From contig NC_089445.1 in NCBI RefSeq assembly GCF_026210795.1, positions 1,736,001 through 1,800,000 of the forward strand: a DNA stretch of 64,000 nucleotides, read 5' to 3'. A program made the translations under genes and the position numbers. Positions 34,458 through 44,333 of the stretch are shown piece by piece; positions within the stretch are counted from its first letter, which is position 1, and every line of letters begins with the position of its first letter. Origin of the DNA: Rhizophagus irregularis. Taxonomy: Eukaryota > Glomeromycota > Glomeromycetes > Glomerales > Glomeraceae. Below the pieces are notes generated by a model. That model ran no database searches. It had not been told where the DNA came from and saw only the letters and a program-made list of their open reading frames with translations.

Positions 34458-36438
34458 ATGAATCAACAAGAAGAAATTTCCTTGATCAAAAAACAAAATG
34501 AACTCATCTTGGAAAGATTAAAGTATGATAGATTTTTTATAAGAATAAATTTAAATGAATATTATTACTAATGAGTTATTTTTTAAAGTTCTCTAGATGA
34601 TGGTACTTTTGCTGCGTTGTCTACAAATATTCGCAGACCTTCTACGTCATCCACAACCTCCCCCGTTGACGTGTCATCTTTATCAGCTCGTGAAAATATT
34701 CACAGATCTTCTACGTCATCCACAACCTTTCCCATTGACGTGTCATCTTTATCAACTCATGGAAATTCTCGCAGACCCTCTACGTCGTCCACAACCTCTC
34801 CTGTTGATGTGTCATCTTTATCAGCTCGTGGAAATATTCGCAGATCCTCTACGTCGTCCACAACCTTCCCCGTTGACGTAAGTTATTAATATAAGTCTAA
34901 TTATACTTTTTTAAAAAAAAATTCAATTTTGTAGAAAAACTAAAAAAACTAATAATGTATGATATGTATGATTAAAAGACACACAATAAAAGTTTTGTTG
35001 CAAAACCGAAAAAAAAATACATATCTAAGTTAGATATGATAAGTACGTTAGATATAACGAATGAAATGTATACGTTGTGTATGGTACGTATATACATTAA
35101 ATAATAATTCAATTTGGGGGTGATGAAAACAAGTACAGTATGGAATCCTATGTATGTATGTATGGTGACCTATGTATGGATGTATGGTGGCTCATGTATA
35201 GTATATTACTATTGTGATAACTATACCGAATGAAAATTAACACCATACATACCATACATTGACCACCATACATACATACATAGGATTCCATACTGTACTT
35301 GTTTTCTATATAATCATTGAATTGGGGTTGAATTTTCATACAAACAAGGCTTTTTGTAATAAATTAATAATCAATAAAACTAGTCGTCAATGAGAATATG
35401 TGCAGATTATCATCTTGATTATAATTTGTCATCTAAAAACATACACAAAAATATTTTATTTAAAATAATCGAAAAGGTATTTATTTTTATTTACTTTAAT
35501 CAATATGTTTATAGAATAAATATATAATATTTATAAAATAATTTTATAATTATTTTTTTTTAGTTTAAAATATAAACTAAGGATCTTAACATTTCGCTTG
35601 GATACAATGATTGGTTTGCATACGAGCTATTAAAAAAACACGTTCAGCACGTTCGTAAGTATCTCTTTTTTTATTAATATAATACAAATTAAATATGATT
35701 TTTTAAAAAATCAAAAAATATAATTTATATTTATATAATCAAAGGCGACCACAAAGCAAAAACAATAAATGGATATTTCACGAAAAGAACCTGAAGTAGA
35801 GGTGAGGAGAAGCTAGTGGAAAAAAATGTAGAAGAAAGCGGTGGTGATGAAGAAGAGAGAGAAAGTGAAGGTGAAGAAGCAGCAGCAGAAATTGAAATTC
35901 GGGATGATTTCAATTCTAAAGAAGCAGCAGCAGAAATTGAAGTTCAGGATGATTCCGATTCTAAAGAAGCAGCAGCAGAAATTGAAATTCAGGATGATTT
36001 TGATTCTGATATAGACGAAGATTTAGAACGTCAACTCTTAAATTTATTTTGTAAAAGATATAAAAAAACAGGCAGAACAGATAGTAGTAAGGATGAAGAA
36101 TTAGAACGCAATCTTATACGTGAAATAAGAAGTAAGTATGAGCGTAAAAAGAGGGAGAGGCAACTACAATAACAAAAAATACTACTACAACAACAACAAC
36201 GAAAACAGCAGCAGGAAGAAAAAGAAAAAGAAATTGAAGAAAAAGAAAATGAAATAGAAGAAAAGAAAAATGAAACAGCGACAAGTAATAATTTTTCTGT
36301 ATATTAATTAATTAATTTAAGTATTAAAAATAACTTATTTTTATCATTTTTTCTTAAGAAGGTAGACGTACTTTACGCAAAAGAAAAGTGACAGCCAATA
36401 AGGCCAATAAAAAAGCGAGGGCCAATAAAAAAAGATAA
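34458..36438 (+). CDS. Repeat-rich low-complexity protein (uncertain exon structure)
   Basis: Exon 1 (34458 to about 34522, MNQQEEISLIKKQNELILERL) joins exon 2 (about 34581-34878). Exon 2 encodes four copies of a 24-residue unit, RRPSTSSTTSPVDVSSLSA plus GNI, matching a 72-bp DNA repeat. The middle exons (about 35585-35815) could not be settled. From 35816 the frame is acidic with three near-identical EAAAEIE...DDFDS units, then ERQLLNLF and a second related LERNLIREI block. It passes a TAA at 36170-36172 (one C-to-T from CAA), a Gln/Glu/Lys coiled-coil-like stretch, and after an intron ends in basic GRRTLRKRKVTANKA, probably a nuclear signal. Two adjacent genes rather than one is possible. 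Function unknown. Confidence 0.45.
35125..35306. mobile_element. Near-perfect 182-bp hairpin (MITE-like)
   Basis: Inverted arms starting GAAAACAAGTACAGTATGG are identical for about 43 bp and similar for over 60 bp, made partly of ATGTATGTATG words. It lies in an intron or intergenic part of the 34.5-36.4 kb gene region. Similar TTCAATTTGGGG and TTGAATTGGGG words lie outside both arms. A target duplication could not be fixed. Confidence 0.75.
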
Positions 36439-36600
36439 TGAAAAAAATAAAAGGTAAATAACTTTACGCAAAAGGACAGTGATGGCCAATAAAAAAGATA
36501 ATGAAATAACCTTACGCAAAAGGACAGTGATAGCCAATAAAAAAGATAATAAAAAAATAAAAAATAAAAAGTAAATAGTTAAATATGTTTGTAATAAACA
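36439..36600. repeat. Partial duplications of the 34458 gene 3' end
   Basis: Two degraded copies of the C-terminal coding words TTACGCAAAAG and GCCAATAAAAAAG follow the gene (about 36460-36500 and 36510-36550). They appear to be local tandem duplications of its last exon. Confidence 0.6.
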
Positions 36601-36674
36601 ACTCATTTTTATAAAAAAAATTATTAATGAACTGAAATAAATAATAATAGTAATTTTTATATTTAATTGGCTTT

Positions 36675-37395
36675 TGAACCTTAAGAAAATTCGCGAGAAT
36701 TTTTCTTATCGGGATTTCAATTTACTTAAACTTTAAAATGAGCAGTATTAAGAAAAATTTGTGAGAATTTTTCTTGAAATTGGGATTTTAGTTTGCGAAT
36801 TTTTCTTGATACTGCTCATTTTAGTTTACTAACCGGTCTTTAAACTTTAAAAATAAGCGATATCAAGAAAAATTTGTGAGAATTTTTCTTAAAATCAGAA
36901 TTTCAATTTACTAATCGGTCTTTAAACTTTAAAAATAAGCAGTATCAAGAAAAATTCGTGAGAATTTTTCTTGAAATCGTGATTTCAGTTTGCTAATCAG
37001 TCTTTAAACTTTAAAATAAGCAGCATCAAGAAAAATTCACGAGAATTTTTCTTAAAATCGTAATTTCAATTTATTTAAACTTTAAAAATAAGCGGTATCA
37101 AGAAAAATTTGCGAGAATTTTTCTTGAAATCATGATTTCAGTTTACTAATCGGTCTTTAAACTTTAAAATAAGCAGCATCAAGAAAAATTCGCGAGAATT
37201 TTTCTTAAAAAATCGTAATTTCAATTTATTTAAACTTTAAAAATAAGCAGTATCAAGAAAAATTCGCAAGAATTTTTCTTGAAATCGTGATTTTAATTTA
37301 TTTATTAGTCAGTCTTTTAAACTTTAAAATAAGCAATATCAAGAAAAATTCGCGAGAATTTTTCTTGAAATCGTGATTTCAATTTATTGGTTAGT
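36675..37395 (-). repeat. Palindromic tandem array, reverse orientation
   Basis: About nine copies of the same palindromic family as at 32.9-33.9 kb, but inverted: on the plus strand AAACTTTAAAATAAGC precedes the palindrome and GATTTCAATTTA follows it. Together with the forward array it brackets a 2.8 kb interval that contains the 34458-36438 gene. Confidence 0.9.
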
Positions 37396-38090
37396 ATCTC
37401 TAATAGTCTCCGGATTCTTGTTTTTTCGTTATTAATTTCTTCTTTTTATACGTGGAGCTCAACTATTTTCAGATTTTAACAACCGAACTATCAATCTAAT
37501 CGCTCGCGACTTGACTGTTTGGCATTATAACGAACAAATTTTATTATTTTGAATAAAATTAAATCTATACCATAATAGATTAATAGATGTTGTAATGCAA
37601 TTTCGAATATATTATTATATCTTACAAAAATTCATATCTACAATATCGGCATAAACCCGGATATATATATATCATGTGATTTAATCGCTTTCATTCATAG
37701 ATTATGATTGGATAATTATCACATGGATGCCGATCATTTGTTTGTTTTTGCATGCACGCGAATGATATAAATTGGGAAAAATACAAACTGTTTCTCTTTT
37801 ACTCTTTATTTTTTATTTTGCTTTTTACTCGAAGTATTATCTCAAATATTGCACTTATTTATTTATTTCATTTTTTTTATAGAAGAAAATTTTAAACGAT
37901 ACCAAATAAAAGGTTGCCTAATAGATATAAAAAGAAATACATTTCACAAAAAAGAAAATATTTAACGTTTATGAAGTAATATTTTTTTAAACTTAAATAT
38001 AATTAATTGTATTATTCTTTATTACTAATTTTTTATCTTGTCTTTTTGAACTTTTCTAAAATAGATTTATTTATAATTTAATAAAATAGG
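37396..38090. other. AT-rich DNA without features
   Basis: No gene found. Short TATATATATATC and CACGTGA-like words occur but nothing organised. Confidence 0.4.
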
Positions 38091-38740
38091 TACAGTTACT
38101 TTTATTTTTGGTCTTTATTGCTATTAATTGTATCGCTACTAATTGTATCTTTTTTTTTATCATTACTAATTGTATCTTTCTTTCATCGCTACTAATTGTA
38201 TCTTTCTTTTATCGCTACTAATTTTTTATCATTACTAATTTTCTTCTTTTTATCACTATTAATTTTTTTTCTTTTTATCACTACTAATTATATCTTTCTT
38301 TCATTGCTACTAATTTTTCTTCTTTTTACCACTACTAATTGTATCTTTCTTCTATTGTTACTAATTATATCTTTTTTTTATCACTACTAATTTTTCTTCT
38401 ATCGCTACTAATTGTATCTTCTTTTTATCACTAATAATTTTTCTTCTTTTTATTACTACTAAATGTATCTTTCTTCTATTGTTACTAATTATATCTTTTT
38501 TTTATCACTACTAATTTTTCTTCTATTGCTATTAATTGTATCTTCTTTTTATCACTAATAATTTTTCTTCCTTTTATTACTACTAATTGTATCTTTTTTT
38601 CATCGTTACTAATTGTATCTTTTTTTTTATTACTGCTAATTTTTCTTCTTTTTATCACTACTAATTGTATCTCTTTTTATCACTTCTTTTTTTATAACTA
38701 CTAATTCTTTCTTTTTTTATTTTCTCTATATTTAATTATA
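38090..38740. repeat. CTACTAATTGTATCTTT microsatellite-like array
   Basis: About 650 bp built from degenerate units of about 20-28 bp with the words ACTACTAATT, GTATCTTTCTT and TTTTTATC. Units vary by slippage; two 100-bp blocks (about 38365-38460 and 38470-38580) are near-duplicates. Confidence 0.85.
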
Positions 38741-38933
38741 ATAATTTTATTACTATAATAGAAGTATTCTTTTATTAGATTTTAATTACACAAATTATTA
38801 ATTGCATATCAATTTAAATAATAAATTATCTGTTATATTTATTTATACATTATATTATTAATAAAATAAAAACATTCTATGTAAATACGTGTACTAATGG
38901 TATATTTTTAATATGTAAACATACGGATTGCTG

Positions 38934-39482
38934 GGATATCATGCTGTTTGCAAATTAATCAAAGTAGGAAACGTACGGTTCACACTGGGATATCGTGCTG
39001 TTCGCAAATTAATCAAAGTAGGAAACGTACGGTTCACACTGGATATTGTGCTGTTTGCAAATTAATCAAAGTGGGAAATGTACGGTGCACACCGGGATAT
39101 CGTGCTGTTCGCAAATTAATCAAAGTGGGAAACGTACGGTGCACACTGGGATATCGTGCTGTTCGCAAATTAATCAAAGTGGGAAACGTATAGTTCACAC
39201 TGGGATATCGTGCTGTTCGCAAATTAATCAACAGTGGGAAACGTACGGTTCACACCGGGATATCGTACTGTTCGCAAATTAATCAACAGTGGGAAACGTA
39301 CGGTTCACACCGGAATATCGTGCTGTTTGCAAATTAATCAACAGTGCGAAACGTACGGTTCACACTGGGATATCGTGCTGTTCGCAAATTAATCAACAGT
39401 GGGAAACGTACGGTTCACACCGGGATATCGTGCTGTTCGCAAATTAATCAACAGTGGGAAACGTACGGTTCACACTGCCATA
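38934..39482. repeat. 54-bp minisatellite, ten units
   Basis: Ten head-to-tail units contain GGGATATCGTGCTGTTCGC, AAATTAATCAA and AAACGTACGGTTCACAC. The first five carry CAAAGT(A/G)GGAAAC and are 53-54 bp; the last five carry CAACAGTGGGAAAC and are 55-56 bp. All frames stay open across much of it, giving spurious ORFs. Confidence 0.95.
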
Positions 39483-39729
39483 TCATTCTTTATGTCAGTA
39501 TAATTTTCACGTTAAACATATGTGCGTTAATACAATATGTATGATACGGTGTGCAGAATACCGAATATATACCGTATGTGTAATACGATAATAATACATT
39601 ATTCATACTGTAAAGATACTGATCGCAAAATACAGTTATACCGTATAATAACAGTATGTATATTTTTTTATAGGGTTGGTAGTACAAGTCCCGTGATGCT
39701 GATCACATTTTTCTGAAAATGGCGATAAA

Positions 39730-40420
39730 AAAAAGTTTTGAAAGAGTTTCGAAATTTACCTAGAATATCGGTATCCACACCAGAACCGATTTTTTTTTGC
39801 AAAAAAAAAACAAAAAAAAAACGTTTTTTAGTTAAAAAACATTTTTTTTTAAGAAAGTTTCAAAATTTTCCGAAATTTTACCTAGAAAACGGTATTCATA
39901 CCAGAACCAATTCCTAAACAAAAAAATATTTAAAAAAACGTTTTTTAGTTATAAAACGTTTTTCTTAAGAAAGTTTCAAAAATCCTTCAAAACTTCACCT
40001 AAGGAAACGGTATTCACGCCAGAACCGATTTTCTACAAAAATAAATAAAAAAAACATTTTTTACTATTAAAAAATGTTTTTTTTATAAGAAAGTTTTGAA
40101 AATCTTTTGAAACTTTACCTGGGAAATAGTATCCACGCCAGAACTAATTCCCTAAATAAAAAATACAATAAAAAAGACGTTTTTTAGTATAAAAATGTAT
40201 TTTTTGAAAAAAGTTTCAAAAATCCTTCAAAACTTTACCTGGAAAATGGTATCTACGCTGGAACCGATTTTCTGCAAAAAAAATATTAAAAAAAATGTTT
40301 TTTATTGTTAAAAAACGTTTTTTTATAAAAAAGTTTTGAAAATCTTTCAAAATTTCACTTAGGAAAACAGTATTCATACCAGAACCGATTTTCTTCATAA
40401 AGTATAAAAAAGAAAATTTT
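39730..40420 (-). repeat. Mini-exon-like array C (six units)
   Basis: Six units at about 39765, 39885, 40000, 40125, 40235 and 40360 have the same design as the 34-nt units of array B. On the minus strand each has a T-rich acceptor, a core beginning GAAAATCGGTTC or similar and ending CCAG or TAGG, then GTAAAGTTT or GTGAAGTTT, and a spacer with an AAACGTTTT hairpin. Sequence has diverged from array B, but unit length is kept at about 115-125 bp. Confidence 0.75.
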
Positions 40421-40930
40421 AAAACTTTTTTGATTTAATAAAAAGTTACCGAATTCAATGTGAAGAACTAAGGTGTAAGAAAGGGAAGAGAAAAGGACAA
40501 AGAGAAGGAAGGAAGCGAAAAGTTTAAAAAGTTTAAAAAAGTTTGTTTAAAAGACTTGTAAAATGTCGATATAGATCATCTGATGATTTCAGTTATTTAC
40601 CAACTGATTTGGCGAATTATTACCAATTAGTTATTAATTTTTACCGTTTGGCAAATTTGGCAAAATTGTGTTGATTTATATGACCAATTGGTATAATTTT
40701 ACTGAATGATCTTAAAGGAACAATTTTTCATATAACAATCAGTATAAGTTGATTTTTCACTAAAAGACTAAACAAGTATTCGTTTAACAATCAGTATCAG
40801 TCAATTTGTGATTGATTTTACCAATTTTTGCCATTAGTCAAAAAATGTGACGAATCACATGACTAATCGGCAAAAATTATGCCAAAAGTTCTTAACAGTC
40901 GAAAGTTTTGATTTTGACCAGTGAAGGTTA
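40421..40930. other. Upstream region of the hAT pseudogene
   Basis: Non-coding. A purine-rich stretch lies at 40465-40530, then repeated ACCAATT and GGCAAA words. A GACGAATCACATGAC block, and GACCAGTGA at 40917-40925, match the sequence before the gene at 18117. Confidence 0.4.
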
Positions 40931-43500
40931 ATGAAAAAATTAATAAAGTTATTAAAAATTCAGAGAATTTGACGCTTAGTGAGTTAAATTATTATTTTTT
41001 TTTTGTTATTTTATTTATTTTTTCAAATTTTTAAATATTATTTATTTGATTATTAAAGCTCTTGACAGATGGACGAACTTGAGGGGAATCTCTATTTATA
41101 ACTATATAATTTTAACACCTATTTGGGAATAATATCTTTATGCTCTATGATTATTCAAGTGACCATCATACAGGAGAATTTCTCACAGATCAAATCATTG
41201 ATATTATTAAATAAATTAACCTGAAAGAGTAACTGCATTAGTTACTGATAATGCTGCGAACTGTGTTAAAGCACAAGAAATAGTTACAAGTCAATTTCTG
41301 AACATTATTGACCTTCAATATATCACTCATTTCTTTAATTTAATAACTAAACATATAATGGGTACATTTAAATTACTATAAATTATTATAAATTATTTAT
41401 CTTTGTATTTAATTTGTTATTTTTGTTTATTTTTTAGAACATAATTTAGTAAAACAAACGATCAAAGGTTGCAACATAATTACGTCATTTTTTAAATGAT
41501 CTCATATCGCAGAAAGATTATTGACTAATGCCACTGCTACATTAAAAATTGAGGGGAAGAACTTAAGACATATTCTGAAATACGATGGACTTCTATGTAT
41601 GAAGCTGCAAGTTCAGTATCACATTTACGAATTGCATTAGAACATGTAATTTTATTAATTTTTTCAATTATTATTATTTAAATTCAAAATAATCTTAAAA
41701 TATTAACCATCAATTTATTTTATAGGTATTAATAAACAATCCTGACGAAATTACAAATAAAATTGTCAAACATTATCTTCGAAATTCAGATTTCTTTGCA
41801 AATGTTAACAAGTTAACCAAAGTTTTAAAGCTAATTAAAACCACAATCACTTTATTAGAGAGTGCAAGTACAAATCTTGCTGATTGTTTCATTCAATTAA
41901 TTTTATTAGCAAACATTATTAAAAAGTTGCCTTCTTAAGAAATGGTAGAATTCTACCAATACTGCATCAAATCTTTTAACAAATATTGTGACAAATTCGA
42001 TACAGAAATATATATTCTGGCATATTTTTTACATCCCAAATATTGGGGTTAGTAGAGTTTTAAATTTTAAAGAATTTTAATTTATTAAAATTTAAAAAAT
42101 AATTTAATTAATAATTATTAATTAAATTTATGATTTTTATTCATACTAGGGCGAGGATTGAAAGCAGAATATTGGAAAATTATTACTGATATTGCCGTTC
42201 AAATTCACCTAAATAATGGTGGTAACCAAAAATCACGCAATCGACTTTTAGCACAAATTTGCAATTATGAATCAAATCATAATCCATATTATGAAAAGTT
42301 TGATAGCAGTCTTGAAACTATATATGAAACTGAAATTGGTTAATTTTGACCTCCGAAATGGTCAAAATGGTCAAAATGGTCAAAATGATTTCAACTTAAG
42401 CCCCTCCAAAAGTCAAAATAGTCGAAATTATGTCATAGTCATATGATTTTATAGTAAACAATAATATTAAAATTCAAAGTTAACGAATTTCGCATCCAGT
42501 GATTCGATTTTTATGGTCTTTACACAGTTGGATTCAGCTCATAGAGAGGATTCCAATGATATATATTTTCATATTTGTAGCATTAATATTAATGGAGTTA
42601 AATTTGGTATTAAATAGTCTTATAATTTTTATAGTAAACAATAATTTTAAAATTCAAAGTTAACGATCTCCGCATCCAGTGATTCGATTTTTATGATCTT
42701 TACGCAATTGGATTCAGCTAATAAAGAGAATTCCAATGACTTATATTTCATATCTGTAGCATCAATATTGATGAAGTTATTCACGTTTAAAATTTTATAT
42801 TAAATTGTAATTATAAAAATCACATGACTATGATGTAATTTCGACTATTTTGACTTTAATTTTGACTTTTGACCTTCACAAGTCAAAATATTTCTACTTT
42901 TGGGCTTTAATTTCAACTTCATGTATACTTGAAACACCAATGAGTTGGTAGCTTTCAATTAAAGATAAATATAAATATCTTTCTAAATTAGCCTTAATGA
43001 TATTTTCCATAACACCACATAGCGCGGGATGTGAGAGAGTTTTTTCTACACTTGGATGGTTATATGGTAAACAGCGCTAATGGTTAGAACTTTCAAAAGT
43101 CAAGAGTATGTCACAAATTTGTTCATTTTACATATCTAATATTAAAAATGAACTTGCTTATATTAGTCAACAATATACAGAAGACAAGATGTATGAAATG
43201 ATTAATGATTCAACATTTTTACAATTTGAGAAAGAGGATGATAAAATTGATAGTAATGAAACACAATCAAAAAATAGAACCATTTTGAACATTTCTAATC
43301 ACATAGTTCAGGTTTTAATTATTGAAAAGATGTTTAATTTGAAAACAGTGGGGAAAATTCTGAATAAGAATTCAGATAATGATGATACTAATAATGAAGT
43401 TGATAGTGAGAATAGTTCTATTGATAATAGTAATAGCACTAGTGATGATGGTAGTGAAAATGAATTGGAAAGTATCGAAAATCAACTCAACATTTATTAG
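40931..43500 (+). pseudogene. hAT transposase, decayed and interrupted
   Basis: RNase H-like hAT transposase. Recognisable pieces in order: HHTGEFLTDQI (about 41165), TALVTDNAANCVKAQ (41230), ITHFFNLITKHIM, a W-containing core WTSMYEAASSVSHLRIALEH (41590), a long helical part to LKAEYWKII (42160), and LETIYETEI. After a 0.6 kb insertion come ALMIFSITPHSAGCERVFSTLGW, the signature of the hAT C-terminal dimerisation domain, and an Asp/Ser-rich tail ending in TAG at 43500. Several in-frame stops are seen: TGA near 41498, TAA near 41937, TAG after MSW near 42945, TAA after KQR near 43076. There are also frameshifts, for example near 41560. Introns fall near 41360, 41650 and 42060. Not functional. 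Confidence 0.85.
42335..42928. mobile_element. Foldback insertion within the hAT pseudogene
   Basis: About 0.6 kb interrupts the frame between the ETIYET and ETPMSW segments of the transposase. An outer inverted pair, GTCAAAATAGTCGAAATTAT and its complement near 42835-42860, encloses a direct duplication of about 180 bp (copies at about 42451 and 42631) that contains GCATCCAGTGATTCGATTTT. Several GGTCAAAAT words lie at the left end. Exact ends and target duplication are unresolved. Confidence 0.6.
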
Positions 43501-43513
43501 ATAATGATATGAT

Positions 43514-43757
43514 TAAGGTTGCTTACTGAAACCTAGGGGTTTAGGCAAGGTGGCGTTTCGCCAAAAAGTGAAATTCTGCCGAAACTATATTAAAGTTATA
43601 TTAAAAAACTGGCGAAACTTTGGAGAAAGACAAAACTGCTGAAACTTATTATAAATGCTGAAACTGCTGAAACTCTGCCGAAACTATAATAAATCTATAG
43701 TAAAATTTTGACAAAACTAATCGTAGGATTTTGAAGAAGTTTAGACAAGCAACCTTA
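43514..43757. mobile_element. TAAGGTTGCTT hAT-type MITE, copy 1
   Basis: 244 bp with ends TAAGGTTGCTT / AAGCAACCTTA. Near-identical 8-bp flanks, GATATGAT (43506-43513) and AATATGAT (43758-43765), differ at one base. The interior is made of repeated CTGCCGAAACTATA words. It was inserted 13 bp after the hAT stop codon. Confidence 0.8.
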
Positions 43758-44104
43758 AATATGATATTGATTTAGTTGAAGATACTTTATTATTATCATT
43801 TTGATTTAATGTATCAAGAAAATGAATGTTACAAAGGGTAATAAAAAATTATAAAATATAAAATTTAATAAAAACATATTTGTTTTTGTTGTTATATTTA
43901 ATTTCTAACTAATTTTGGTTAGTTTATTAACAACTTTTATTTCAGATATAAATTTAGGTTTCAGAAATAAATCTTAGTTTCAGAAAGGATTTAGGTTACG
44001 GAATAAATTTAGACTATTAAATAAAAATCTGAAATATTTTAGATTTTAAAAAATAATTTCGCCTGACATCACTACTATATATTATATATATATTATATTA
44101 CAAG

Positions 44105-44325
44105 TAAGGTTGCTTGTCGAAACCTTCTTAATAACTGCCGAAACCTATACAGAAAATGCTGAAACTATATTAAATCATATTAAAAATCCTGCCAAAACTT
44201 TGCCGAAATGCCGAAACCCCATTTGCTGAAACTGCCGAAACCCTGCCGAAACTATAGTAAACATATAGTAAAATCTTGCCGAAATTTATCGCAGGATTTT
44301 GGAGAGATTTTGGCAAGCAACCTTA
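44105..44325. mobile_element. TAAGGTTGCTT hAT-type MITE, copy 2
   Basis: 221 bp with the same ends as copy 1 and a perfect 8-bp duplication ATTACAAG at 44097-44104 and 44326-44333. The interior GCCGAAACTATA words are shared with copy 1. The TAAGG end and 8-bp duplication fit the hAT superfamily. It has no coding capacity. Confidence 0.9.
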
Positions 44326-44333
44326 ATTACAAG

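Noticed and set aside
38948-39544. Several Ser/Arg/Ile frames on both strands
   Set aside because: Produced by the 54-bp minisatellite, open in several frames at once.
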